From NCBI GenBank assembly GCA_013398175.1, contig VZRZ01007310.1:9788-73787 (forward strand): a DNA stretch of 64,000 nucleotides, read 5' to 3'. Positions within the stretch are counted from its first letter, which is position 1; the number at the start of each line of letters is the position of its first letter. Below, one piece after another: positions 36,201 through 51,200 of the stretch. Origin of the DNA: Climacteris rufus. Taxonomy: Eukaryota; Chordata; Aves; Passeriformes; Climacteridae. A program made the position numbers and the translations under genes. Below the pieces are notes generated by a model. It was not told the origin of the DNA, ran no database searches, and saw only the letters and a program-made list of their open reading frames with translations.

Positions 36201-39200
36201 CTAACCAAGGAAAGATGACATTCCCAGTTACCTCTCTCCACAGCTTCAATCTCCTCTTCCTGCAACAACTAATCAACAATTAATTATGAATCTGTTAATA
36301 TGAATCTGTCTGCAAGGAGCGATGTTGTTCTGATATTCTTCCCCAACTAGGGAGGCAGCAGCTCCCTAGTGAAGAAATAAAAGTGGAATGTAGGTGACCT
36401 CCAGCAATCCCAGATCTTGTAACCTGATTTCAAGACACTGCAAGGGGAACAAACCTCACAAGAAGGGACAGTAAGGGAGGAGTGTTAAGAGGCCACTGCA
36501 CACTCATTTCCACACACAGCCAAGGCATGGCACCCCATCACTGCACCCAGAGCACACTTGAAAAGCAGTACACAGCAAAGCCTGGGGTGATTTTAGTGCA
36601 AACAAACAACACCTGTGTCCTACAGCACTGCACCACTTCACCCCAGCAGCGACAGCACAGGAGCCACCGCTGCCAAACACTGCTGCTGCTGTACCTGACC
36701 GCAACGGCACCAGCTCCACTGACTTTGGCTTGACAACAGGAACCTTAACCACCTCTACCTTCTCCTCCTCCTCTTCCTCCTCTGCAATGGGTTTCATTTC
36801 AAAAGTTTCAAGAGCGTGTTTGGCTAGAAAGAGGTTTGCAGGTGTTAATGGAGATTGAGGATCCGCACAGACACATAACGGTCATCACAGCAAAGAGTGA
36901 GGAGATCCCTCTCAGTAGCTGGGAACAGAAAGGAGGTTTGCAGGCAGCTCAATAGTCATTTCCCACCATGGAACTGTGTGTCAGTCTTTCTAGTGCTGCC
37001 AGACCCAACAGTGCATTGGATGAGAGGAGAACAGAACACACAAATAAACTTTGTGAGCTCCTTGCCCAGGCAGGGAGATGTGGGACACATGAACAGCTCT
37101 CGAGCATGGAACTAGAAAGGACTCTGCCTGCAAAGCCTGGAGAGAGGTAGGTGCTGGCTGGCAAAATCCAGGAAAAACGCATCCAGATAAAGACCTGTCT
37201 AAAAACTCACAATTTTAATTAAATGTACTTGAGTGATCAACTTCAAATCTACCCTGGTGTCTGAAATTCCCCACCTTCTGCTTTTACAGCACCGGGCTTT
37301 CCTCTCCAGATGCTGATTAGTGAGGATTCAAGGCATGCCCACAGTGAGGAAGTTTGCCACACTTCATGAAAACTTGATCTAGATACTAGAAAAGCAGTGA
37401 TGCAATCAAAAGTACACTGTAAAAAATTCTGTGTGGAAGGAGGGTACCCAAAGCATTTGCATGCGAATTATCTCCAGCTCTAACACACCACAGGCAGTTG
37501 CTACCCAAGTGATGAAGACAGCAAATATTTGACAACACTGTGATACACTTACCAGTATTCAAATGTGCTGTTTTATCTATACACCTCTTAAGGACATTAA
37601 TATTTATTAATAGCACCTATCCTAAGAGAAATATAAGCTCCACAGAGTAAAATGAGTAGCATTTCTCAAACCCTGACAAAAAACCAACCCAAAATGGCAA
37701 GGAGGTCCTGGGATGAAGAATTTCAGAAGCTTTACAAGAAGTTTCACAAGAAGTTTCAAGATCAAACTTTAGAGTTTTCAAATCCACATATACAAAGCTA
37801 AAATCCACATAGAACAAAGAGTTCTCATGTGCCAGTACATCCTAAACTTTTCCCCACCTCCTCACAAGAATTACTGTCTAATGAGGTGCAAGGTGGAAAT
37901 TTAATGAGTCTCCCAGAGCAGGGCTGTGTCTCCTCTAACTGCAAAACTCTTCTTGCAAAGAAATGAAAAGAGAAAGCCCCCAGATTTGGTGAAACTTGGA
38001 ATTGTCAGGAACAAGCATGTAGAGGATAGGAAAGGCACTGCAGAGAGTTGTAGCCATACAGCCACCACAGCTATACCTGGCTTCTCTCGGATATGATCCG
38101 CAGGTTTTGGTTCAGGAACCTCAACCACCACCTCCTTCTGCTTCTCTTCCTCTACGGTTCTGAACTCAACCTTTTGAGTTGCACGTTTAGCTGAAGAAAC
38201 GGGGCACATGTTAACGACCGCCCGCACAGCAAAGGTGCAGACATCAACAGAGGAAGGTGCATCACATTCCCAGGCTGCTCTTTTCCAAGCTCCAACAGTC
38301 AGGTAGGGGACTGCAGCTGGGATGTCTCTACTCAACTGGGGTCATAATGGCATGGCCAAGGGGCAACCAACAGCACTGGTCCCTTCGTCCCTGTGCACCA
38401 TGCCTGGGGAACCTCGCACGCCCAGATTGCAGGGAAGCTGGAATTTGACTTTGCTGCCATACAGAGCTCAGACCACCCCTTCCTTCCAGCTCTGAGGCAC
38501 AAAGCCCAGGTTTGGGATATCACTGAGCCCAGGAGCAGGGGCAGCCTGGCTGCTGCTGGTCACAGAATGCTGTGGCAGACCCTGGTGCCTCCTGGGCTGC
38601 AGTACAAATTCAGGGCTCAAAGCAAAGTGGCACCTGCTCCATCAGGTCCCCGGGGTGCACAAGGATGCTCCTTTTTGTCTGGATCCTCTCAGTGCACAGG
38701 GATGCTCCTCTTTCCCTGGGTCCTCTCAATCTAAAGGGCTGCTCCCTTTCCCTAGATCTTAATACCCTGTGATCCAGATCACATGGAGCAAACTTATGCA
38801 CACCCTTTTCCATGCCTCTGCTCCTCTGCTGCAATCCATCTTTTAAAAATGTCAGGGACAAGCCCAACTGATTGACATACCACAACTCCAACCTGAGCAT
38901 TGCTTTAAGAGACATTGAAAAAGCTACCACAGTGGCAAAAAAATCTCCCCTTCATGTAAAAATTTAATAAGTTATATCAAACAAATGGAATGGCTTGATT
39001 CCTGATTTTCTAAAGGAAAATGCTTTGAGAATGAATGAGGAAACATCTTTACAGGAGAACTTTGCCATAAGCCTTCAGCACCCACCTACATGCTTTTTCT
39101 CAGTCAGTTCTGCTGGGACCACCCTTGGTTTGCATTTTTGTATTGGGCCTGACTGAGATGGAGTTCATTTTCCTGTAACAGCCCTCCCAGGGCTGTGATT

Positions 39201-42200
39201 TCGAGATAAGGATAAAAACTGGGAGAGATACCAGGTAAAAGTACTGGACATTATTAGAGTGGAATGATCACGGGGAATTCTTGTTGCAACTGTGAAGGGA
39301 CAACGGGTGGATTTGGTGTAAATTGTCCGCTTTTGTTCTGTGTTGTGATGATGCTGTTTTGATTTTTGTAGGAGGAATTTTCATTTTGATTGGTTGGTTT
39401 TGTTAATGTGAGTGAAGGTTGTGTGATGATCACAGACTCTTCTGAGTTGGAAGGGACACACAAGTACGATCGAGTACAACTCCTAAGTGAATGGACCATA
39501 TGAGGAACAAACTCATCCCCTCAGTGTTAGCAGCACCCTGTTTTAACCAGCTGAGCACCAGCTTGGCCTCACTGCAGGCATGTAATTCCTAAATATGCAA
39601 GGGGTGGAACAAGGTCTTGTACCGCAGTGACAAGTTATGCCTGTGTTTTTGTACAGCAGGGAATCTGGGTGTTCCTTAATGAGTATTTCAGCATCCTGGT
39701 GATTCCAGAAGGGAGAGGGAGGATGCAGCAGACACTCACTCACTCACCTCCATCAAGGCTCCTGGATGCTCTCTTGCTGGCCGTGCGCTCGAACTGGGGC
39801 GCAGGCCGGTCGATCAGGGCACTCGCCTGCCGCGTCTGCGCCTGCGTCCGGCCACTGTAGCGGAACTTGGAGCCCAGTGCCAGGAACCTGCTCTTCGGGA
39901 TGGCCTCGGTGGAAGTCAGCCTGAAAGTCACACACACAATTTAAAAATCACTCCTCCGGAGCAAGGAAGGGGCACATGAAGAGGAATTAAAACTGAAATT
40001 AGCAACTATTGCATCCATCTGGCCAATGAAATGCATGCACTAATGATGTCTCACATCTACGTGACCCCAAGATCTCTATCTTATGGGTCTTATAAAGCAG
40101 AACTTGCTTAAAAATTCATGCAAAATAAACACTTACTGCCCCTACAATCATTTCACTCCAATTTTTCTAAAACCCTAAGGAACACTGAAGGAACTAAGGA
40201 ACACTGCTCATTTTCAATACTTAAATTCAAGCATTAAGTTACTCAAGGTGAGGCTACTGTTCAGGAAACCCACCTGAAGAAGGTGTGATGTTCAACACAC
40301 ACTTTCCACAGCTTCTTCGCTGCCCGGTAACTTGGTAGCTTGAACCCAATTGTACTTTCATACTGTTCTTGCTGTGAAAAACGTAAGTTATTCAGGTATA
40401 GCAGGAAATAAATGTGGCAGGAGCCCAGTGCCCAGCCCATCACCCTGCTCTGCTGTGGCACAAACTGCGGAACTTGCTCCACAGTGTGCAGCAGGACCCC
40501 AGGTCAGAGGAACGAGAGGACTTGGCCACCAGCCCAGGTATCCCTCAGGATGCACAGGGATTTGGAGAGGAACATGTCATGGGTTTTGCAGCCAGTCAGA
40601 TCATTTATCCCTCCCTGTCATACTGCCCAGCTGTGACATGGGGTCAAACACCACAAGGCTGGGTCATGGCAGTGAAAGAAGGAGAAGGAGGAAGGAGAGG
40701 AAAGAGATGGATCCCCGTTGTAGCCTCCCTCCCAGGCTGCTCTGTGGATTTCCCCACTCATGAGAGGCAGCACCAATGCACTCCCTGCCTCCTGCACTTA
40801 GGTGAAAAGCTAATTCTAATTTTTAATTATTTTCTTTGAATGAAAGCAAGACAAAGAGCCACTGTCTGGCCTCTTTTAAAAAAAAAAAGAGTTAGTGCAG
40901 CTCCAATTTCAGCTGTCAACCTCGTACCCTTTTCCCTGGATGCTGGAATAGGCGGTGGGGCCGGCAGGTGGTGCTGGATGACACGCTGTTACACTGTCAC
41001 CAGCTGGCTTGTAGCTTCAGCTCTGCCCGCACTCGACACTAGCCGGGCTCAGACACCCTGATGTGAAATGCTCACACAGAGAAAAGCCTGACCCCTCCCT
41101 GCTCTGTTCCAATGACACACACACAGTGACGATCCCTAGGAAACAGAGGATGACAGGAGCCCACAGAAGCCAGGCTGTACCTCCCCTGGCCGAATCTTTA
41201 TGAAGAAGCTGCTGCGTTTGTAGGAAATCTTCAGGACTTTGGGCCATGGAAAGCGGTTGATTCTCAGTTTATCTTTGTAAACAAGAAGGCCACTGGAACA
41301 GACTCCAAGAGTAATATCCACTCCTTCCAAGTCCTGGGAACGTAGATGAGGATTTAAGCAGTGTCAGGGTTATGAGTTTCATGTCTACATCTGCCTTCCA
41401 AATTATCACTCTGGTCTTCCCCCAGATTCATCTCCCCACCACCCAGACTTCAGCTCCCAGCTCCACAATTAGGCTTCCTTTCCTTTACGTTTTTCCTGAC
41501 AACCTCCTCCCTCCTGCAGATCTCTTCTGCTCTGCTGGTTGCTGAAAGGACTCATCTAGAGCCCATCCTGCATTTCTCCAAGCACAGAGGGTCACATGGC
41601 AGAGAATATATATTGTATTCTAAGTTCCTCAGAGCAAGGACCTGTCTATACCAGGAGTTTTGGAAAGTTTCCTGTGACATACAAATAATAAGCAATCAGG
41701 AAGAGTCACTTCTCTTGCAGGAATGCTTGAGGCATTCCTGTTGTGTGTGTCTATATTTCCATACTTCCTCTCTTTCCAAAGAAGCTTCCTGAAACAGATA
41801 AACTTGTTCCTGCAAGGGAAGGATAATCAAATTACAAAATCCACAGGCAGGTGCACATACACTGGTTCTCACCTTGGCTTGGTGAAGGTCGACTCCATAC
41901 ATAGACAGTTTTTTTGCATTCTCAAGAAATTCCAGGTCTGCTTGGGCTGGAGTCATGGATCTGCAGAAAAAGAAAGGGCTTTGTATTCTCCAAACTGTTG
42001 CTTTTAAGAGGAGACAGACCAAACTTTGTGAAACTCATTAGATTTCCTTTTGCTTTCAATACAAACAAATTTGTGCCAGATGATGAATTATTAAGTCACT
42101 CTGATTGCCCCAATTTGTGCTTTGAGATATCCCCATAGCATGGCTGCACTTTATTCCCATGGAGCTGTACAGGCTCTAGAGAAGGAAGTGAGGAAGAGCA

Positions 42201-45200
42201 GTGAGGGGACAAAACTTGATTCAGCAGAAGAAACCCCAGTTAAGCAAAAGGTGACATGTCTTGTCCCTCCAGGCCTGCTGCCTCCAGACCTCCCCAAATC
42301 CAACTATTGTTCTCCAAACCAAACACACAGACAGCCAAGACTGTTCAGCAGAGATTCCAGCTGGGGGACCAGATAAATGAGGAGTTTTCTGGGAACAGAT
42401 GGTGCCCCGTCTGCAGGAGGGGCACAACTTAACAGAGACATCGTGATAATGGAGGCCATTATTAATGCTACTGAAGTGTCCCTGTTAATAAGTTTCTGTT
42501 GTGTAAGGTACATTAACAGCTCTGCTGGGAAAGGATTCAGCTGCATACATTGCATTTTCTACCCTCCTTTGATGCCTTCCTTACTGAGTGCTCACGTACA
42601 TCTTATGTGTGATGTAAATAGAGGTTTGAGTGGTGGGGGACAGGGCAAAGTCCACTGTAAGGACAATCCTGTAGGAAAGCCACAGGAGCTGTCACCATCT
42701 TGACACGTGCCTTGTGCTTTGCAAATACAGTAGCAAGAGCTGGTTCAGCAGAGATTTCCCTGGAAATGTCCAAAAAAACATGTGGATGTGGCACTTGGGA
42801 ACACAGTTTAGTGGTGGACTTGGCAGTGTTGGGTTAATGGTTGGTCTTCGAGGTCTTTTCCAACCTTAATGATTCCGTGATTCTATGATTCCCACTGAAA
42901 ACTCTCTGAAGTTTAATGTTCACAGAATACGGACCAGGCATTAAATGGGGACACGTTGCTTCCTCCTGCACATGCAGACAGATGAAATATAAATATCTCT
43001 TATACCCTGAAGTCTCCTCCTAATGAAGCCATGAATAATTCAGCACCGTGATCCACCACTTCCAGCACAGCAAACGGCCTTTGACTTCAAGTCATGAAAC
43101 TTGTCAGAGGCCCAGTACTTAATTTCCCTCATTTCCTCTCCTCTCAGTGTAAATGGAGGGGAATCAATTTAAAATATTGATTTGCAGAGTTGAGTGAAGT
43201 GTTAATTGTAACTCTGGTCACAGCCGGGGGCCCATGTCCACCCTTCACACTGTGCTCCAGTTTCTTGTTCCCATCTGCCTGTGAGAAAGTCCTGTCTTTG
43301 CTCCATCTTTTCCTTTCTAGGAAAATATGTCCTAAATAAGATGAGGAAGAGGTTTAGTTACTGTCGCCCTTGACTCTGGTACCAGCAGGACTCCCAGAAG
43401 TTGCTCAAGCCTACCTGAACCAGACACACCTGCCCAGATCATGACTGCACTAGCAAACACCTAACTGCAGGTTTGTAACTCCTGGATCACCTGTAATCCC
43501 TCCATGTTAGGAAATGAATGTTACTCGTTAAATGTGGCAGAAGAACGTCCTAAACAGCCTGTAGGCTGCAGTGTGTCCACACAGAAACTAGACCCAACTA
43601 CAGTCCAAAACTACATAAATCCCAAAGCAAATATATTAAAAAAAGACAAAGGGTAAGGTTAAAACAAGTAAATTTTGCATTTTCTTATGAACTAAACCCC
43701 ACTTTCATGGCTACTCTTGGAAATGAAGCACTTGTTAATAAACAACTGCAAGATTTTGCATCTGCTTTCTAAAAACTTAGTTTCTTCCTTGTGCAGGAAA
43801 AAACTAATTACAGCTTCTAGAAAGATTTTGTCCTAAGTATTAGATCTCTTGTTAAAAGCTGATGATTTCAGAATCATCACAAAATCACAGAATGGTTTGG
43901 ATTGGAAGAAATTTCAAAGATCATCTTGTTCCACCCCAAGCCATGGGCAGGGACACCTTCCACTATCCCAGATTGCTCCAAGTCTCGTCCACCCTGGCCT
44001 TGGACACTTCCCAGGATGGGACATCCACAGGTTTTCTGTATCTCAAAGAGGTGGGGAAAACACCAGAAAGTCCCATTATTTCCCTTATTTCATGTTGCTG
44101 TGCATGAACAAGCCCTCCAGCCACTGCATCTTACCTGTATGTTTTATGAAGCTCCACAACCTTCTCTTCGAGCTCTTTTGTCTGGTTTGGGGCCAGTTTG
44201 AACTCACTGATGTAATCCGGGCCATGGAGGTCAGGATCATGGTCTCCCAACTCTGACTGGACTGTGTAGGAACCCAGCAGAGCCAAGGTGGCAAAAGAGC
44301 AGGGCAGCCGCCCTGTAAGGATGTCCTGTCTGAGCTGCAGACACAAGTAATATCTGGGGACAAAAAAGAGAACATTATTCACAGAGAACAGAGAGAAATG
44401 TATTAACTTGGAGATCAAGGTCTCTTTTTTTACACCACTGATGAACACAGGACAATGCTCGTTTCCAATTTTTACTTATTCCCATGGTAAATAGTGTGGA
44501 AAACTAAGGGATTCAAGGTCACCTCCACTCTGCAAAGACAGTAGAGGACACTATGACCAGAAAAATCTAAGGTTTAAATATGAATTTACTTTTTTATACA
44601 AACACACACGGCAGGGTTATAAATGACACTGTTTTATATATGTGGTCTTCAGTGGAGAGCAGGAGCATCCACACATTCACTAAAAACAAACAAACCCCCT
44701 CCAAATGGTGAAGGCATCTGCTCTCCTTGCTGAATGACAGAAAAACACCCAAACATGAAACACTTCTACTCCATATTCTGAATATGGCAGCAGGATTCCC
44801 AGGTAACTCACCTGGTGATGTCCTCTGTCAGCTGCGCAGGATCTGGCGGATAAAACTTGACATTGAAGGTAAAATCCCAGGGGCCTCCTGCAATAACAAG
44901 GAAGAGCTTGAGAAAAATAAACACACCAGAACAGCTTTGTGATGATCAGTTGATATAAAAAAAAGCTGGGAATATCCAATCTGATCTTCAGAATTCAGAA
45001 GATATAACACTGATTTGATACTGCTCGCTCTCACTGCTGGTTGCATCTTAGCACCTGTACAAGCGTAAGATGTGATTTCAGTTACAGGAAGTAAGAAAAG
45101 CAGAAGAAAACAAAGCAAGGCAAGGAAATTCACCTACATTAATCACAACTTGTGACAAAAATTAAATTCATTGCTAAGAAGCTCAATGACTGGCATGTTT

Positions 45201-48200
45201 TTTCATTGATTGAAAGGGGATTCATGAAGAGAGGTCAGGCATAGGCTATAAATTAATGAATTAGGATTGGTTTATTGTTCAACTCAATTTTTAAATTTCA
45301 AGAAGGGCTGTGCTAAGTCACTCCTCAGCCTAATGCACTAGGGTCAGGTGGTCAGACACAGGTTAAACTCAGCCCAACACAAGCAGCAACCTGTGTATGA
45401 AGCCAGCAAGCACAGGGATAGGAAGATCCTTTCAAGTCCAGACCTAATTGTTTTAATACAGCTGGTTGCAAACATTGTATAGCATCATTACAGGCATTAA
45501 CTGAGCCAGAATCCACACAATCACACCTAGAATTGGCAATATATGTGGTATGGACAGCTCAGGCAGCACAGCTGAAAGGATGACTCTCTCTTTTCCTTGA
45601 AAATAATAACATTTCCTGGTAGAAAACAGTCCTGACTGAGTGATTTTCATAGTTACATCTCCCCCTGCTATGCCCTTTAACACTAGTTCAAAATAAGATT
45701 TATTTCAGAAAGAGATCTACCCCTGCACTTGACTTGCTCAGAGGTTTATTCCAATCTCACACAGGGAAGAGGGGGAATGGAGCATTCCTGGATTTACTTC
45801 TTATGCAATGCCATAACTGGGATTAAACAAGAGGCATGTTGTTTTCATCAGACACAGTTCAAAACAAGCAATTCCAAGATGACATTAGAGGGAGCAGAGT
45901 TTACCTACATCACCACACATCAGTGCCCAGATGTTCATATGTACATGCAAAATATCTTCAAGTAAAATCAAATAATTTTAACCCATCTCATGGGACCAGA
46001 TTCCACAGCATTACATTACATTACACTCACTAGATGAATTTTATGGATAGAGAAGCTCCTGCCCTTCACACACACCCTGCCACTGATTCCAAGAGAAATT
46101 GGTAAGACCAGGAGCTTTGCCTGCTCTACAGCCCTGTGTTTCCCCCCTAACCTGGACTTAATGATACACTTTGTCCTGAGCCTCCCACCTAAAGCATCCC
46201 TAACACAGTATTTTCCTTCCCAAAACCAGTATTTTACTTCCAAAGCAGTCAGGTTTGCTCCCAAGAAAAAACAAAAGCCTCTAAAAGGTATTGAATTTTG
46301 ACATTGCACCCATCTTGAACCAACTCAGTGATGGCAGACCTTAAAATACAACCTGGGAGAGCATCTGGTATTTGCACTGATACTACTCAAGCCATTTATT
46401 GTTCCAGTGCCCCTATTTGGACCCAAAAGCAGCCTCAGAATCCATCAAACTTTGCTCCAGCATAAAATTCTGCTCCAGGTCTCCCAAAATAATTTGGGAT
46501 TTCAGTGGTTCCCACTGACACTCATTTTCCCATCCTCCAACAAGGAGCAGATCCCCATTTCAGCACAGCATGGACAGCATGGCTTTGCTTCAGGCAAACA
46601 TACCCCAAGCTGTTTTACCAAAGAATGACATTTTTTCTAGAGCATCCCTAAGTCCTTAAGAAGTAGAGAAAGGATGCACAGACTGCTTGAACTTGTGCTG
46701 ATCCCTGCCAGCCACCCTCACTTGACCTCTCCCCATCCCAGGGCCTCCTGGATGGCTCACCAAAGCCATGTTATTTAGGGAACAGGGAGAAACCACACCC
46801 TCCACAGGATAAATTCAATCTACTTACCATGAACCTGCTTTTTTATTTCTTTGGCAGGATCCAGCCATGTCTGTAAGAGGATAAAAACATTCACAGTTGA
46901 CCAGACATTCCAGAAACACCACAGAAAGCTGCAAATTGCTAGAAATACAGTGAGAAAAAAAAGGAGACAATATTTGACATGAAGGCAGTCATGGAAACTG
47001 GATAGACAGTGCATTTTTCACTACTTTTACTCCAGGCTGTGGTCTAAGTGGGTGTATTTTCAACCATTCACCTACCAGGGACTCGTAAGGGAGGTAGGAG
47101 GAACAGAGGGGAGAAAAAAAAGCAGTATTATTAGGGCTGCAAGCACAGAGCAGGAGGTACAGTCACAGTCACATCCAGCTACCAGGGGCACTTGTACCAC
47201 ACCTTTTTTATTCTCCAGAACCTTTAAAACTTGGTAAATAGGATGGATACATTCACTTTAAGCACCCTGTCTCCTTACTTACCCTATTCAGATCAAAGAT
47301 AACCAAGACTGTCTATTCTTAGCTATGGTTTATAACGACCTAATTGCTGAAATACAAGTGAAAACATCCAATTTGTGAGACAGGTTGGAATTTTTTACAG
47401 GAGTATGACATAAACTTAATTTCTTTTAACTATGACTCAAGTTTCTAGTAATTATATCTGCTACAAATTCAGAAATAGATCTTTTTCCCCTTCCTCTGTA
47501 ATTTGGGGTTTTGTGGGATGGTGGTGTAATACAAGCCTCGAAAAACAACTCCTGCTTTTTCCATGGTCTGCGCCTTTCCCTTTGCAGAGGTCAGGGTCTG
47601 TCCTGCTGCAGGCACCGGTGCTGGGTTAACAACCCTTCTGGAGAGGCTACATTTAACCACCTCTTCATTTTCATCAGGTTTGAGCAGGATTTGGACATCC
47701 AGGTCTTCCGAGGTGAAGGAATTAACTCGTTGAATCCCTCAAGCTGATCTCTCCTGATGAGAAGGACATGTAACTTCATGGCAGGGAGACAGCAGTACTT
47801 ACATTTAATCTCCTCTTTATATATGCCTGCCCCTCTAACCTATAAAAGTGGGGATACAAAATCCATTTGAAAGGAAGGCTTGCTGCCTTTTTAAGGCCAC
47901 AACTTGAAGCAGAGCATCTCCATGGCCAGGCTGGTGCCACAACTGCTCATTACTGGGGTGAGCGCAGGGTGCAGTCATGCATTACACCCTGCCTGATCCA
48001 GCAGACAGTGACGGGAACAGCAATTAACGGCACTTTTATCCCACTGGATCATGAATCAGTGGGAAACAATCCTCCCTTTCAGGCCAGTGAGCTCCTTGCT
48101 ACTCCATGCTGACCAGCTGCTCCAGCCACTGTCACAACCTCCTAATCCCACTGTCACCTTCTGCTATGTACATGTGGGTAATTACTGGTCCTTGGAAGGC

Positions 48201-51200
48201 TTATTCCCTAATCATCAAGGTGGAAAATGTCACATACAAGCCTTCCCTGTCCAGAAATACATGTGTATCTCCATCTGCTCCACACAGCTGCAAGTGAGGT
48301 GCAGGAGCTCATCCTTGGATTCCTATTAACACCATTTCTACCTGTGAATCAGCAACTCCGTGTGCAGTCTTATCTGAGGTTACAGCAGGAGGGAGATGGA
48401 GCTTCAGATTTCAAAGTTCGATGAAACATAACCAGAAAGACTTTTTAAAAAAATGGTGCTTTCACCCATCAGAGCAAACCACACCAGCTTGCTCCACATT
48501 GGAGCTGAACAACCCATGGACAGTGGCCTCACCTTCCCCCATCTCCTGGCTCTGGGACACAGATCTGACAAAAAAATTTGTTTGCAGTCCCTACAGTTAA
48601 AAAGCTGCACAACCTCTCAGCCCTTGTTGGCTTGGGGGAAGGAGGTACATGCTCCTGCTTCCAGAAAAATCAATGCCAAAAGCTTGGACATGAGAACATC
48701 AAGTCCATGGGACTGGGAGACCATGGAATCATTTAGAAAAAGCCCTCTAAGACCACCAAGCCCAATCATTACTCCAGCACTGCCAAGGCCACCACTAAGC
48801 TGTGTCCCCAAGGGCCACATCTACATGCTTTTTGAACACTTTCAGGGACAGTGATTCCACCACGTCCCTGGGCAGCCTGTTCCAGGGCTTAACAACCCTT
48901 TCCAGGAAGGAATTTTTTCTAACATCCAAATGTAGCAGTGAGCTACCCACAGCACAAGCAGGAGAAGCTAGGCTGCTCCAGCCATACTCTTTTTGCTCTT
49001 AATTGGATCTAAAAGTACACCTACTCCTCCCTCTGCAAGAACAAACTCTGAAGGTAAAAAATATCCAGGTACATGGAAACACATTTTCATGTCCAATAGG
49101 AAGACATCAGAGACTGTAAAACAAACCCAAGTGAGAGCTCTGCCTGCCTCAAAGAGAGTTATTTTTGGGTGTTATTTCGCTTGTGTATTAAACACTATTA
49201 AGTATTTAATGACAAACATCTGTCAGTCACAGTAACCTGGCCACAGGGGATTGCTGCAGGTGAAGCAGGGAAGAGTCAGAATATGGACTGGTCTAAAGGA
49301 CATAAAATTGGGCCCTTCATTTCCATTATCTCACTTTTGGCTTCATGAAACAAACCTTGAGTAAATGTTGAGTTAAAGGGTAACCAAGGTTTTAAAAGGT
49401 AAGATACTGCTTGAGTCAAATCAAACAAAGACCTTAAACTGAAATCATGAGTAGGCGTTGTGGTGTAGAGTCACATCTGTTCTTCTGCAGGGCAAAGGCT
49501 CAATCCAAATGCTCTGGATGGCTCCAGCCAAACTTTCCCAACACTGACAACCAGTGCCAGGGCAGCCTGACTCCTTCAGCTGGAGCTTTATAACTTAATG
49601 GCATTGTTTTGCAGTAAACTAATATAATGACTTTTCATCTGGTGAAGACCGACGCTTACTTGGATTCATTCTATAATTCATGCAGCCTTTTGACTAAAAT
49701 CCACGCTTCTGTAGTCATTGATTCACCATTTCTTCCTGTGTGATGACCCCAAATCCATTTTTAGGGAGGACACCAAAAGGAGTTTGAAGAGGAGCTTATG
49801 CCCCACTTCTTGCCCTGGGGAGATAATCCCTTGGAAGAGCTGAATCTTCTCAGGGCCAGACCACCACAGAACAGCAGCTGCTTACCCTGGAGGTTGGCAT
49901 GTCCCATATGGCCAAACCAAAGTAGTCTTCTTCCAGCAGATTGAGGTGGTCACAGACTTTTTTAAGTAGATCCTGTCCCTTGGCATGTTTCTGCAAATAG
50001 ACAAAGAAATCCTGTAGGATGGGGCTGCGTTTTGCCTGTCTTTGTTCACCGGAGAGGGGAGGAAGGGAATGGGATCAAACCACACTACACTATCAGTAAA
50101 GGGAAAAAAGGCCCTGAGTAGCTCTAAATCACATCTCCTGGCTGCTTCAGAGCACGGACTCTTTACAGGAAAGGGCAACAGAAATAAAATTCAATGGAGA
50201 GGCAACAGGAAAAGCAGTGGGTCTCTCTCTTCCCACCAGGTCTGTCTGAAACATCCCCAAAGCTGAACTTCCCAACACAACTCAATAGACACCAAGGATC
50301 TGTATAGGTTTTCCCTCCCAAGGTACATTCACAGTGCTGGCATTTTCCAGGTCCAGGCTGCCAGACAATCAGGTGCGGATCAGGAGATAAAACTGCTGCT
50401 ACAACCTGTTAATTTTGGCAACAACCTGACTTCTCTTAGGTTCATAAAAAAAAAAAAAACAGTAGCACAAAACCAAAGCCCACAATTTCTATGGCCTTTC
50501 CATCACCCTGATCTGCTGATAAAAACCAGCTTCTCTCATTTGCCTCATGTACCCAAAGCTGCCAAGCACACAACTTCCTGCCTCCACAAATAGACTTTTG
50601 AGCATTCCTATTTCCTCTTTTTCTTTCCCCCAAAGCCTGTAGAAGTGAACTGTCCAAGGAAGAGATACCAGTTTAGTCCAAAAGCATGAAGGAAAACATC
50701 CCTGAGGCATAAAACTATGGCAACCAGAAGCAGTTCATTCCACTGGAGGCTTTGATAGAAGAAAGTGCAGTTCCAGTGACACAAAATCAGCTTCACTGAT
50801 GCCCGCAGCTCTCCTGGCAGTCATCTCTGCATGGCAACTGCTCCAAGACCTCTGCCTTGTTTTATTCCTTGTCTTTATTCCAGCCTTTCAGCTGTCAGGT
50901 CCTTTGTGAACACATTGTGACGCTATAGGTAACATAACATATGTGCTAGCCTGGGTATTCATCAAAGAATAGGCACTGATATAGAAATGAAAAGCTTTCC
51001 AGGGCTCTCAGTAAGAAAGGATGCCTGAAAGTACCAGTTCTCCTTGGATAAAGGCACTTGTGCTGCTCTTTGCCTATACCTTTGCAATTCCTTCCCAATA
51101 AAATCTTAATAAACTCTAAAAACGCCACAGCAGGATTATACTGGCACTAAAGCCAAGGGTGCTTCTCAAGTTAAGAGGGTCTCACTGACACAGTGGCTCC

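Larger units (their letters stand above)
41961..44134 (-). other. Intron, coding exons 6-7
   Basis: CR1 remnants at 42.8 and 43.9 kb; otherwise nothing recognised. The shorter FERM introns (44354-44811, 41334-41872, 40372-41180, 39921-40273) also show no further feature. Confidence 0.55.

Noticed and set aside
36232..36259. A 28-nt minus-strand block between TTGTTGCAG and a GTAACT donor, reading EEEIEAVER in one frame, between cassettes C2 and C3
   Set aside because: Its entry phase is wrong: from the phase 1 end of the upstream exons it reads into TGA after four codons. It could be a decayed fourth cassette or a poison exon, but nothing else supports it.
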